From assembly GCA_051295955.1 (NCBI GenBank), contig JBPDWA010000001.1, positions 248,001 to 312,000 on the forward strand: a DNA stretch of 64,000 nucleotides. The letters are read 5' to 3'. The position numbers and the translations under genes were made by a program. Positions 35,193 to 43,115 of the stretch are shown here, one piece after another (the stretch's first letter is position 1; each line of letters opens with the position of its first letter). Source of the DNA: Enterococcus faecalis_A. Its GTDB lineage: Bacteria; Bacillota; Bacilli; Lactobacillales; Enterococcaceae. Under the pieces are notes generated by a model. It had not been told where the DNA came from, searched no databases, and worked only from the letters and a program-made list of their open reading frames with translations.

Positions 35193-36029
35193 ATGGATAC
35201 ATTTAAGTTGGCAGAGAATATTGAAGCAAGAACCATTGCTATTCGTGTCAAAGAAGTTGGTAAAATGGTTGATTTTTACAAGCAAGTTGTAGGATTGGTC
35301 ATAAAATCAGAAGAAAATAATCTATCAATTTTTGGAACGCAAGAAGCAGGAACCCAATTATTAATTCTGGAAGAAACGCGATCTGCTGCAGCTTATCACG
35401 GAGAAATGAAGCAGTTAGCGCTTTTTTCAATTAAAGTACCTACCAAAGAAGAATTTTTTAAAATTGCACATCGTATTATGAGGCATCAACATCCAATTGA
35501 TGCAACCAAAAAGCAAGGATCACTGATCAGTCTGATCGCTACAGATGTGGAAGGGAATCGCTTTGAGATATACTACGATCCTTTCAATGAAAGAAACAAA
35601 GGGGCAGCAGTCGCTGAGGACTTTGATTTACTACAAGAAATGCCAGAAAAGCTAGCCAAACATGAAGGCTTAGCAGCAGGTTCTTTTGTGGGATGTTTAC
35701 AGTTGAACGTCAGCAATAAAACAAAGCTGCTAAAATTTTATCAGGAAGTCTTAGGACTCCAGCAAGGACCGGTACCAGAAATGGTATCAGTAAATAAAGG
35801 AAAATTTCTGGTGTCTTTTCATGAAGTAGTTTCTGAGGAGCTTGACCAGCTGTCTGATCCTCACATTGGTTTGGATTTTTTATCTTTTAAAGTAGCAAGC
35901 ACAAGTCAGATTGAGCAGATGGAAGCGCATTTAAGAACGTTAGAACTGGACTTTTTTATTGATAAGAAGAAATCTATTTTAACGATTTTTGATCCGATTG
36001 GAATTGAATGGTGGTTTACCATTAAGTAA
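35193..36029 (+). CDS. Two-domain VOC (glyoxalase/dioxygenase-fold) protein
   Basis: A 278-residue protein made of two vicinal-oxygen-chelate halves (~10-125 and ~155-278), laid out like CatE-type extradiol dioxygenases and enterococcal glyoxalase-family proteins. Each half has the FYKQVVGL / FYQEVLGL helix. The residue aligned with the first metal-binding His is Ala-Ile (TIAIRV) in half one and Gln (LQLNVS) in half two, while a Glu in RFEIYYD remains in half one. A classic metal site therefore looks incomplete, and a catalytic claim would be unsafe. Start ATG 35193 with GGAGG upstream. Confidence 0.8.
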   Translation: MDTFKLAENIEARTIAIRVKEVGKMVDFYKQVVGLVIKSEENNLSIFGTQEAGTQLLILEETRSAAAYHGEMKQLALFSIKVPTKEEFFKIAHRIMRHQHPIDATKKQGSLISLIATDVEGNRFEIYYDPFNERNKGAAVAEDFDLLQEMPEKLAKHEGLAAGSFVGCLQLNVSNKTKLLKFYQEVLGLQQGPVPEMVSVNKGKFLVSFHEVVSEELDQLSDPHIGLDFLSFKVASTSQIEQMEAHLRTLELDFFIDKKKSILTIFDPIGIEWWFTIK

Positions 36030-36068
36030 AAGTGGAACAAAACAGGAAACAATGTTTTGTTCCGCTTT
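36030..36068 (+). terminator. Terminator of the GGAACAAAA hairpin family
   Basis: AAAGTGGAACAAAACA pairs with TGTTTTGTTCCGCTTT (one G/T) around GGAAACAA. It begins right after the VOC stop codon and shares its stem core with the terminators at 20411 and 38224. Confidence 0.8.
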
Positions 36069-36157
36069 CAAATTTCCAAAAGAAATAAGCAGAAATATTC
36101 ATTGTTAGTGCGTTGAAAAGATCTCTAGATAAATGAAAACAAAGAAGGTATGTCGTG

Positions 36158-37198
36158 ATGTATGAGAAGACTAAAGGGATGATTGCTAAATTAATGTCAG
36201 CAGGGACTTTTTCTGGAGTGAGTGTTGCTTTTTTGACGCCTCAGCAAAAGGAATTTTTTTGTTGGGGACAGGCTCAAATTTGGCCTACGCCTGAACCACT
36301 AAGGCCGGAGATGTTATTTGACGTAGCTTCTTTAACCAAAGTGGTGGGAACGACTACAGTTATTTTACAATTAATGGAACAAGGTCAACTTGATATTGAT
36401 CGGCCACTTCACTATTATTATCCAAAATTTTCAGAGCAGCGGTTAACCATCCGCCATTTGTTAACTCATACAGGCGATATTCAAGGCTACATAAAAAATC
36501 GTGATCAGCTAACTGCTGAGGAATTAAAACAAGCCTATTTGGGTCTGACGGCTGGCCCTCAACTAGGAAAAAAGGTCGTTTACACCGATACCGGTACCAT
36601 TTTATTGGGTTTTTTATTGGAAGAACTTTTTAACAAAGACGTTACCCAAGTGCTGACTGAGCAAGTCTTAGAGCCGCTGGGGATGAAAGAAAGCTGCTTT
36701 TTACCTCAACAAGTGCAATGTTGTGTGCCGACGGAATTTCATCCGACTCGTGGTCTGATTCGCGGTCAAACCCATGATCCGAAGGCGTTTATTTTGCAAA
36801 GACATGCCGGCAATGCCGGACTGTTTACCAACAGTTATGATTTAAGTAAATTTGTTAGCATGTATCTGAATCAAGGCAGTACGCCTTGCGGTCAATTTTT
36901 AAAAGCAAAGACTATACAAACGGTATTGCAAGATCAAACTCCTACAAAAAATGGAGGTCGTTCATTGGGCTGGGACTTGAAATATTTCGGTAAGGATCAA
37001 CGTCCTTTGTTGTATCATACTGGCTATACTGGAACTTTTTTGTTGATGGATGTAAAAGTGCAAGAAGGGTTTATCTTTTTATCGAATCGGGTTCATCCGA
37101 AAGATCAGCGAGTCGAGTACTTGCAAAAACGTGATTTATTAATTCAGCAATATTTAAAAGAGAAATCATCCATGGTTAATGAAATGTCTAGGCTTTAG
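36158..37198 (+). CDS. Serine hydrolase of the beta-lactamase/penicillin-binding fold (class C-like)
   Basis: A 346-residue protein with S-L-T-K (the SxxK motif, in FDVASLTKVVGTT, ~residues 59-62), YTD in the Y-x-N position (KKVVYTDTGT) and HTG in the K-T-G position (LLYHTGYTG). It has no signal peptide, so it probably acts in the cytoplasm as an esterase or peptidase rather than as a beta-lactamase. ATG 36158 is used; GTG 36155 just before it is equally possible given AAGG upstream. It is followed 43 bp later by manA. Confidence 0.85.
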   Translation: MYEKTKGMIAKLMSAGTFSGVSVAFLTPQQKEFFCWGQAQIWPTPEPLRPEMLFDVASLTKVVGTTTVILQLMEQGQLDIDRPLHYYYPKFSEQRLTIRHLLTHTGDIQGYIKNRDQLTAEELKQAYLGLTAGPQLGKKVVYTDTGTILLGFLLEELFNKDVTQVLTEQVLEPLGMKESCFLPQQVQCCVPTEFHPTRGLIRGQTHDPKAFILQRHAGNAGLFTNSYDLSKFVSMYLNQGSTPCGQFLKAKTIQTVLQDQTPTKNGGRSLGWDLKYFGKDQRPLLYHTGYTGTFLLMDVKVQEGFIFLSNRVHPKDQRVEYLQKRDLLIQQYLKEKSSMVNEMSRL

Positions 37199-37241
37199 TG
37201 GTATAATGGCAGCGAATAGGCATTGGAAGGGGATATGACAA

Positions 37242-38219
37242 ATGCAGCAACCGTTATTTCTACAACCCGTTTTTCAAGAAAAGATTTGGGGCGGCCAACG
37301 CTTGCACTCAGTTTTTGGCTTTGATTTACCTAGCGCCAAAATTGGAGAAGATTGGGCGATCAGTGCGCATCCTCATGGCGTCAGTACAGTAGTAAATGGA
37401 ACTTTCAAAGGTAAAAAATTAGACGAATTGTGGCAGCAACAGCCCGAATTATTCGGCGGCGCCAAAGGTGATGTATTTCCATTACTCACTAAAATTTTAG
37501 ATGCGGAAGATGATTTATCAGTTCAAGTTCATCCGGATGACGCATACGGGTTACAGCATGAAGGAGAATTAGGGAAAACAGAATGCTGGTATGTGATTGA
37601 TGCAGAACCGGGAGCAGAAATCATTTATGGCCATCATGCTAAAACCAAAGAGGAATTAGCAGACATGATTCGCGACGGTCGTTGGGATGATTTATTAAGA
37701 AAAGTACCAGTTAAAAAAGGGGACTTTTTCTATGTGCCCAGTGGAACGATTCACGGGATCGGTGAAGGTATTTTGATTTTAGAGACGCAACAAAGCAGTG
37801 ATACGACTTACCGCGTGTATGATTATGATCGTAAGGATGCTGAAGGTCATACTCGTCAGCTGCATATTCAGCAATCGATTGATGTGACGACGGTTCCAGC
37901 TAAAACACCTGATTTGAGGATTCAACAGCATAATCAAGGCCGTTCAAGTATCATCACTTACGTAAAAACGGACTTCTTTAATGTTTATGAATGGCAAGTT
38001 GCCGGTGTACTTCGTGTAAAAAAACAAGCGCCGTATACGTTGGCTACGGTAGTAGCAGGCGTTGGCCGGCTAATTACCGAAGATAAAGCCAAAGCTGATG
38101 TTGATCAATTTGAATTAAAACCAGGAGATAGTTTTATTTTTCCATCAGATATTCCCAGCTGGCGTTTGGAAGGCGATCTTACGATTATCGCTTCAGAGCC
38201 CGGCAGTCAAAATTGCTGA
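37242..38219 (+). CDS. manA: Mannose-6-phosphate isomerase, class I
   Basis: A 325-residue zinc enzyme interconverting mannose-6-phosphate and fructose-6-phosphate. Zn ligands are visible in LSVQVHPDDAYG, GKTECWYV and PSGTIHGIGEG; the Gram-positive short form ends with a cupin-like domain. An extended -10 (TGGTATAAT) around 37199-37207 suggests its own promoter near the end of the serine hydrolase gene. GGAAGGGG upstream of ATG 37242. A strong terminator follows at once. Confidence 0.95.
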   Translation: MQQPLFLQPVFQEKIWGGQRLHSVFGFDLPSAKIGEDWAISAHPHGVSTVVNGTFKGKKLDELWQQQPELFGGAKGDVFPLLTKILDAEDDLSVQVHPDDAYGLQHEGELGKTECWYVIDAEPGAEIIYGHHAKTKEELADMIRDGRWDDLLRKVPVKKGDFFYVPSGTIHGIGEGILILETQQSSDTTYRVYDYDRKDAEGHTRQLHIQQSIDVTTVPAKTPDLRIQQHNQGRSSIITYVKTDFFNVYEWQVAGVLRVKKQAPYTLATVVAGVGRLITEDKAKADVDQFELKPGDSFIFPSDIPSWRLEGDLTIIASEPGSQNC

Positions 38220-38223
38220 TAAA

Positions 38224-38268
38224 AACGGCTGGAACAAAACTAAGTAATAGCTTTGTTCCAGCCGTTAT
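38224..38268. terminator. Terminator of the GGCTGGAACAAAA family
   Basis: AACGGCTGGAACAAA pairs with TTTGTTCCAGCCGTT (38224-38266) around CTAAGTAATAGC. T and A runs on both sides let it serve manA (plus) and, from the other side, the gatD-murT transcript (minus). Confidence 0.85.
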
Positions 38269-38400
38269 TTACAAATCAAGGATATCCAAACCTCCGATTT
38301 TTCGGAACTTTTGTAAGATCCCTTCACTAATAAAAGCAGATTGGCGTTTTTTTTTTTGCATTTGTTTGAACCTTAAAGACTTTTGACTTAACTTCTTTTA

Positions 38401-39063
38401 TCAAGCTTCACCGTATTTTTGCTTCAACGCAGTTTTTATTAAGCGGCGTCCTAGATTTTGATTGCGAGCTAGAATAGGGCCGTGGAAATAAGAACCGTAA
38501 ACATTCCGATAGATGACACCTTCGCCGCCGTCCTCACCGTTATTCCCATGACCTTTTTTAATAATGCCTAGTGGCCGCTCTCCTTTTCCTAAGAAAGTAC
38601 GGCCGTTATGGTTTTCAAAACCGTAATACGTTTCGTCAAATTCTTCGTTGTAAATCTCAATATCGCCGATGAAGCGATTGTTTTCCTGACTGAGCGTATA
38701 GTGATCCAAAGCGCCGATGCCTTTAATTTTTTCACCTTGCGCACCAATATAATAGTGCCCTAGAAATTGGTAACCGCCACAAATCGCTAAGATGACTCCG
38801 TCGTTTTCAATATAGGTAGTTAAGGCTGCTTTTTTATTTTGAATGTCTTTTGAGATAATGACTTGTTCGTAATCTTGACCACCGCCTATAAAGACTAAAT
38901 CGTATTTTTCAGGATCAAATTCTTCGTGAATGCTGACGATTTTGGAATGAAAGGTGACGCCCATTTTTTCACTTAAATACTTTAACATTAGTAAGTTGCC
39001 ATTATCACCATACGTATTTAGTAAATTGCCGTACAAATGGCAAACATGTAACTCTTTAGACAC
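38401..39063 (-). CDS. gatD: Lipid II isoglutaminyl synthase, glutaminase subunit GatD
   Basis: A 220-residue CobB/CobQ-like glutamine amidotransferase. The nucleophile Cys95 lies in AICGGYQF and the catalytic His in YGSYFHGPILARN. It supplies ammonia to MurT, which amidates the Glu of lipid II. The start is GTG 39063, overlapping the murT end by eight bases, so the two subunits are made together. The pair is essential or important for cross-linking and beta-lactam tolerance in Gram-positive cocci (family knowledge). Confidence 0.95.
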   Translation of the reverse strand: MSKELHVCHLYGNLLNTYGDNGNLLMLKYLSEKMGVTFHSKIVSIHEEFDPEKYDLVFIGGGQDYEQVIISKDIQNKKAALTTYIENDGVILAICGGYQFLGHYYIGAQGEKIKGIGALDHYTLSQENNRFIGDIEIYNEEFDETYYGFENHNGRTFLGKGERPLGIIKKGHGNNGEDGGEGVIYRNVYGSYFHGPILARNQNLGRRLIKTALKQKYGEA

Positions 39064-40408
39064 CGTTCAAACCTCCCTTGATGTAACCTTGTGCGGCTAA
39101 TGCTTTTCTCAATTGTAAGACGGCTGTATAAGTTGCCAAGATGTACACATGTTCAGTCGGCAAGGTCTTAATCGTTTCAATCACATGATTTAAATCGGTT
39201 ATTTCCATTAACTGATCTTCTGGAATTCCTGCGACTTTCAAGCGCAACGCCATATCTTCATGACGATCTCCACTTGCAATAGCTTTTGGAATCTCCATTT
39301 CTGCCAAGGCTTCGTAGTTGCCATCCCAAATCCAACTGATATCTATCCCATCTGCATAATTAGCATTTAGCAAAGAGACAAATGAGAATGAATAGGGGGC
39401 AAGTGCCATCATGTCAATTACTTGGTTGAGGCCTACAGGATTTTTTACAAGTACGAGTGTACATTGCTTGTCACCGATCATGATCGTTTCTTGACGCCCA
39501 AATACTTTTTCATCATAGCTTAGTCCTGCTCGGATTTTTTCCGGAGCTACTTGGTAATGTTCCGCAACGGCACTTGCTGCTAAGGCGTTGTAAACATTAT
39601 ACATGCCGCCTACAGCAAGCTGATAGGTTGCGCCATCAATGATGAACTCAGCAGAAGTATTATCCATATGAACCATTTTAGTTAGCTTTACATCAAGCTC
39701 AGGGCGTTTAAATCCACAATTTGGGCAATAGTAATCTCCTAAATTGGCGTAAGTAATCATATTATAATGCAAAATGTGATGACATTTTGGGCAGAGTACG
39801 CCATCTGTATTGTAATGAGCCAGCTGTTCTTTGGGTGGCAGATGGTCAAAACCATAATACTTTCTAGGGTTAACAGTTTCTAAAGAGTTAAAAATAGGTG
39901 AATCTCCATTACATAAAATGGTGGCATTAGGAGCAGCTGCGGCCCCATCCACAATTAAGCGATAGGTAGTATAAATTTCTCCGTAGCGATCCATTTGATC
40001 CCGAAAAATATTGGTAAATACGAATAGCTTCGGGTAGATATATTTAGTTACACGGCTTAAACTTGCTTCGTCGATTTCCAACACGGCAAATTTTTGCTGC
40101 CCTTTTTTAGCTTTGGCTTGTAAAAATGTAGAAACGATTCCTTGTTCCATATTGGCACCTGTCGGATTCGTTAAGACATGGTCAAATTCCTGTCGTAAAA
40201 TATTTACCGTTAGTGCAGTCGTCAACGTTTTTCCGTTGGTACCGGTCACTACAACGATTTCGTAGTCTTTGGCTAATGTATCCAAGATTTTAGGATCAAT
40301 TTTTAATGCCAGTTTGCCGGGATAACTGCTACCGCCTTTAAAAAAAGTTCGTAACAGCCATTGCGATGTTTTCCCAGCTGCAATAGCTATTTGACTTCGA
40401 ATTCCCAT
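39056..40408 (-). CDS. murT: Lipid II isoglutaminyl synthase, Mur-ligase-like subunit MurT
   Basis: A 450-residue ATP-dependent amidotransferase subunit. It has the P-loop VTGTNGKTLTT (~54-64), a four-Cys zinc ribbon (CPKCHHILHY..YYCPNCGF) inserted in the middle domain, and the DUF1727 C-terminal domain, as in MurT. ATG 40408 is chosen because GGAGG lies seven bases upstream; a start at 40435 would include that site. First gene of the minus-strand murT-gatD pair. Confidence 0.95.
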   Translation of the reverse strand: MGIRSQIAIAAGKTSQWLLRTFFKGGSSYPGKLALKIDPKILDTLAKDYEIVVVTGTNGKTLTTALTVNILRQEFDHVLTNPTGANMEQGIVSTFLQAKAKKGQQKFAVLEIDEASLSRVTKYIYPKLFVFTNIFRDQMDRYGEIYTTYRLIVDGAAAAPNATILCNGDSPIFNSLETVNPRKYYGFDHLPPKEQLAHYNTDGVLCPKCHHILHYNMITYANLGDYYCPNCGFKRPELDVKLTKMVHMDNTSAEFIIDGATYQLAVGGMYNVYNALAASAVAEHYQVAPEKIRAGLSYDEKVFGRQETIMIGDKQCTLVLVKNPVGLNQVIDMMALAPYSFSFVSLLNANYADGIDISWIWDGNYEALAEMEIPKAIASGDRHEDMALRLKVAGIPEDQLMEITDLNHVIETIKTLPTEHVYILATYTAVLQLRKALAAQGYIKGGLNGV

Positions 40409-40568
40409 TTGTTTTCCTCCAATTTCCCTCAACAATCGTTAGCTCAAGCTAACAACAAACTCAATCTATCATACCATAACTGGTAAGAAAAATTAATTTT
40501 TTTACCTTTTCTTATAATATAAAAAATGTGTGAAAATAAAAATGTCTCTTGCTTTTAACACATCACAG

Positions 40569-40611
40569 AAAAGGCTGGCAAAACAATGTTTCCACTGTTT
40601 TATCAGCCTTT
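40569..40611 (-). terminator. Terminator after the PAS/HTH regulator
   Basis: AAAGGCTG-GC-AAAACA pairs with TGTTTT-AT-CAGCCTTT around about ten bases. Read on the minus strand it ends the regulator gene (stop at 40641). It shares the GGCTGG core with the other hairpins of this family. Confidence 0.65.
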
Positions 40612-40640
40612 GTTGGTATAAAATTATTGATTCAGCGTTT

Positions 40641-41279
40641 TTATTTTGCATCAATGTAACTGTATAAAGTGTACTTGGAGATATTGAAAAAGTTAGCTAC
40701 TTTATCTCCTGATTTAGTCACTAAAAAAGCGCCTTTGCTATTTAAAAATTGAATGCATTTGATTTTATCATCTTTGGTCATTAAAGGAACAGGCTTGCCA
40801 ACTAATTTAACTGATTCTTGGATTAAATCATCTAAGAGCTCGTTGATGTTTTGTGGAATATAATCAGGCTCTTTTTCGTCATCTTTTTTATCTACAGTAA
40901 TCAGTGACTGTAAGGTTGTTTCCGCTGCGATCAACGTAGTGATGTCGTAATTAATTGCAAAAATGCCTTCCAGTTTGCCATGATCATCTTTTAAGTAGAT
41001 CGTACTTGATTTTAAAATGCGGCCATCGTGGGTGCGAGTTAAGTAGTTGATATGGTCTTCTAGTTCATCAGGCTCTTTTTTCAGTGCCTCTAAAACTACT
41101 TGAGAAGGACCATCGCCTAAATGACGAGAAGAGACATGACCATTTTCAATTGAGACAATCGAATTATTAACATTATCTTCATTTATTTTATGAATCACAA
41201 TTTCACAATTTTCGCCAAATTGACCAGCTAGTCCTTTTGCTACTTGTGTTAAAAAATGTAATTTATCATCGGAAAGCAT
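40641..41279 (-). CDS. YheO-like PAS and helix-turn-helix transcriptional regulator
   Basis: A 212-residue regulator with an N-terminal YheO-type PAS domain (~1-120, with GENCEIVIHKI and the GIFAINYDIT end) and a C-terminal HTH (~165-212, GAFLVTKSGDKVANFFNISKYTLYSYIDA). It is divergent from ssnA and the only dedicated regulator at this end of the purine cluster, so it probably senses a purine or related metabolite and controls the cluster. The link is by position. The 18-bp palindrome at 41468 lies in the shared region. Start ATG 41279 after AAGGAG. Confidence 0.85.
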   Translation of the reverse strand: MLSDDKLHFLTQVAKGLAGQFGENCEIVIHKINEDNVNNSIVSIENGHVSSRHLGDGPSQVVLEALKKEPDELEDHINYLTRTHDGRILKSSTIYLKDDHGKLEGIFAINYDITTLIAAETTLQSLITVDKKDDEKEPDYIPQNINELLDDLIQESVKLVGKPVPLMTKDDKIKCIQFLNSKGAFLVTKSGDKVANFFNISKYTLYSYIDAK

Positions 41280-41466
41280 GAGATTCTCCTTTCTAAGTAA
41301 AATAAACCAATCTTTTTATTTTTAAAATTTATTGGGTATTTATAGATTTGAATAAATAAAATAGTACACATTATGAAAGATAGCACACAAGCTAAACTTT
41401 GCTATGACTGCCTAGGTATCATAATATCACGGTGCATAATATAACACAAGTCAAGCAGCACGAAAC

Positions 41467-41485
41467 GCTAAAAAATATTTTTTAG
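41467..41485. promoter_or_regulatory. AT-rich palindromic element shared with the xdh promoter
   Basis: GCTAAAAAATATTTTTTAG; bases 41468-41485 are a perfect 18-bp palindrome. The same sequence with one change stands at 62482-62500 upstream of xdh. It ends six bases before the -35 of ssnA, a good place for an activator or repressor. Confidence 0.65.
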
Positions 41486-41491
41486 GTAGCA

Positions 41492-41519
41492 TTGTTTTTT
41501 TTAGGTTAAGTGTTATACT
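41492..41519 (+). promoter_or_regulatory. Probable ssnA promoter
   Basis: TTGTTT (41492-41497) and TATACT (41514-41519), spacer 16 bp. The -35 is weak, consistent with a need for an activator. Confidence 0.55.
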
Positions 41520-41557
41520 CTAAACGAGCACAGCAAAAAGCAAATGCAGCGTTAATC

Positions 41558-41572
41558 ATGAAAGCGTTTTAT
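41558..41572. promoter_or_regulatory. cre-like site, 14/15
   Basis: ATGAAAGCGTTTTAT matches the cre pattern WTGNAANCGNWNNCW except for A in place of the last C. It lies about 40 bp downstream of the -10. Confidence 0.5.
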
Positions 41573-41640
41573 AAATATTGGAAGAAAAGAGTTTTTACAA
41601 GGAACGGCTTATAAGTTCGTGAATAAGTGAGCTATCTATT

Positions 41641-41655
41641 TTGAAAGCGATTACT
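41641..41655. promoter_or_regulatory. Perfect cre site in the ssnA leader
   Basis: TTGAAAGCGATTACT fits WTGNAANCGNWNNCW at every position. About 120 bp downstream of the promoter, it would act as a CcpA roadblock, giving carbon catabolite repression of the purine cluster. Confidence 0.7.
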
Positions 41656-41693
41656 TTTATAGTTAAAAATGAATACAAATAGGAGGAACAGCG

Positions 41694-43028
41694 ATGTTGT
41701 TAGTAGGAAACGGCCGGTTGATCACCAGAGACGTGCAAGGAACGTTTTATGAAAATGGTTGTGTGGCAATTGAAGGAACGGTTATTAAGAAAGTAGGCAG
41801 TACTGCTGAGTTGAAAGCAGAATTTCCCCAAGCGGAATTCATTGATGCAAAAGGCGGCGTAATCATGCCGGGTTTCATCAATATGCACAACCACATCTAT
41901 AGTACCTTTGCTCGTGGCTTAAGTATTCAAGGATATTCACCTAAAAATTTTATGGATATTTTGGAAGGACAATGGTGGCGAATTGATCGAACTTTAAATC
42001 TTGATGATACGTATCATAGCGGAAGAATTGCATATCTTGACAGTATCAAAAATGGGGTGACTACCATGTTTGATCATCATGCTAGTTATGGAGCAATTGA
42101 AGGAAGTTTGTCGCAATTAGCGCAAGCTGCTGAAGAGCTGGGCGTTCGTACTTGCCTATGCTATGAAATTTCTGACCGTGATGGTATGGAAAAAATGCAC
42201 GCAGCTTTGAAAGAAAATGTTACGTTTATCAATCAGAGCAAAAAACGTGAAGATGACATGCAAAAAGCAATGATGGGTATGCACGCAGCTTTCACTTTGT
42301 CAGATCGTTCCTTAGAATATTGCATGACTCAGCTTCCGTCTGGGATCGGTTACCACATTCATATCGCAGAAGATCGCCAAGATGTTTACGATTCGTTAAA
42401 AAAATATGGCAAACCAATCGTAAATCGGCTTTTTGATTTCGGAATGCTAGGTCCGCAAACAATGGCTGCTCATTGTATCCATATTGATCCCCATGAGATG
42501 GAACTGTTACGCGATACCGATACGATGGTAGTGACGAATCCTGAATCGAATATGGGCAATGCAGTCGGCTGTCCGCCAGCGATGCGAATGCTCAATCAGT
42601 ATGGGATTTTGATGGGCTTAGGCACAGACGGTTATACCAATGATCTTACTGAATCTTACAAAGTCGGCAATTTAATTCATAAGCATCAGCTAGCTGATCC
42701 TACTGCGGCTTGGGCCGAAATTCCTACGATGCTATTTGATAACAATCCTCAGATGGCCAATCGTTATTTCGAAAAAAAATTAGGGGTGTTGGAAACAGCA
42801 GCAGCAGCAGATGTGATTGTTTTGGCTTACCAAGGGCCAACCCCGATGACACAGGAAAACTATAACGGGCATATTTTATTTGGAATGAACGGTTCGATGG
42901 TTACCGATACGATTATTAATGGTCAAATTCGTATGAGAAATCGTGAAGTCCAAGGAGTTGATGAAGAAAAAATTTGGCATGATGCACAAGTTCAAGCACA
43001 GTCCCTTTGGCAACGAATCAATGATTAA
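41694..43028 (+). CDS. ssnA: Putative aminohydrolase SsnA
   Basis: A 444-residue amidohydrolase-superfamily enzyme, probably a purine-ring or related deaminase. Metal ligands: HNH in FINMHNHIYSTFARG (~61-63), His in HIHIAEDR, His in AAHCIHID, and Asp in GLGTDGYTND. SsnA is part of the gene set tied to anaerobic purine/urate breakdown in gut bacteria; its exact substrate is not settled. AGGAGG site before ATG 41694. First gene of a six-gene plus-strand run. Confidence 0.93.
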   Translation: MLLVGNGRLITRDVQGTFYENGCVAIEGTVIKKVGSTAELKAEFPQAEFIDAKGGVIMPGFINMHNHIYSTFARGLSIQGYSPKNFMDILEGQWWRIDRTLNLDDTYHSGRIAYLDSIKNGVTTMFDHHASYGAIEGSLSQLAQAAEELGVRTCLCYEISDRDGMEKMHAALKENVTFINQSKKREDDMQKAMMGMHAAFTLSDRSLEYCMTQLPSGIGYHIHIAEDRQDVYDSLKKYGKPIVNRLFDFGMLGPQTMAAHCIHIDPHEMELLRDTDTMVVTNPESNMGNAVGCPPAMRMLNQYGILMGLGTDGYTNDLTESYKVGNLIHKHQLADPTAAWAEIPTMLFDNNPQMANRYFEKKLGVLETAAAADVIVLAYQGPTPMTQENYNGHILFGMNGSMVTDTIINGQIRMRNREVQGVDEEKIWHDAQVQAQSLWQRIND

Positions 43029-43115
43029 ATGATCATTGCTGTTAGCATCAAACAGTTGCTGCTGCTAAACAGGGAAAACAAAAGCAGAGCTGAATAAATA
43101 AAAGGAGTGACTCGT

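Larger units (their letters stand above)
41280..41693. other. Divergent control region between the PAS/HTH regulator and ssnA
   Basis: 414 bp without a gene. It holds the shared 19-bp palindromic element (41467-41485), the ssnA promoter (41492-41519), two cre sites (41558 and 41641) and the ssnA ribosome site. The leader from promoter to ssnA is about 165 nt and could hold further RNA structure; none was recognised. Confidence 0.7.
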
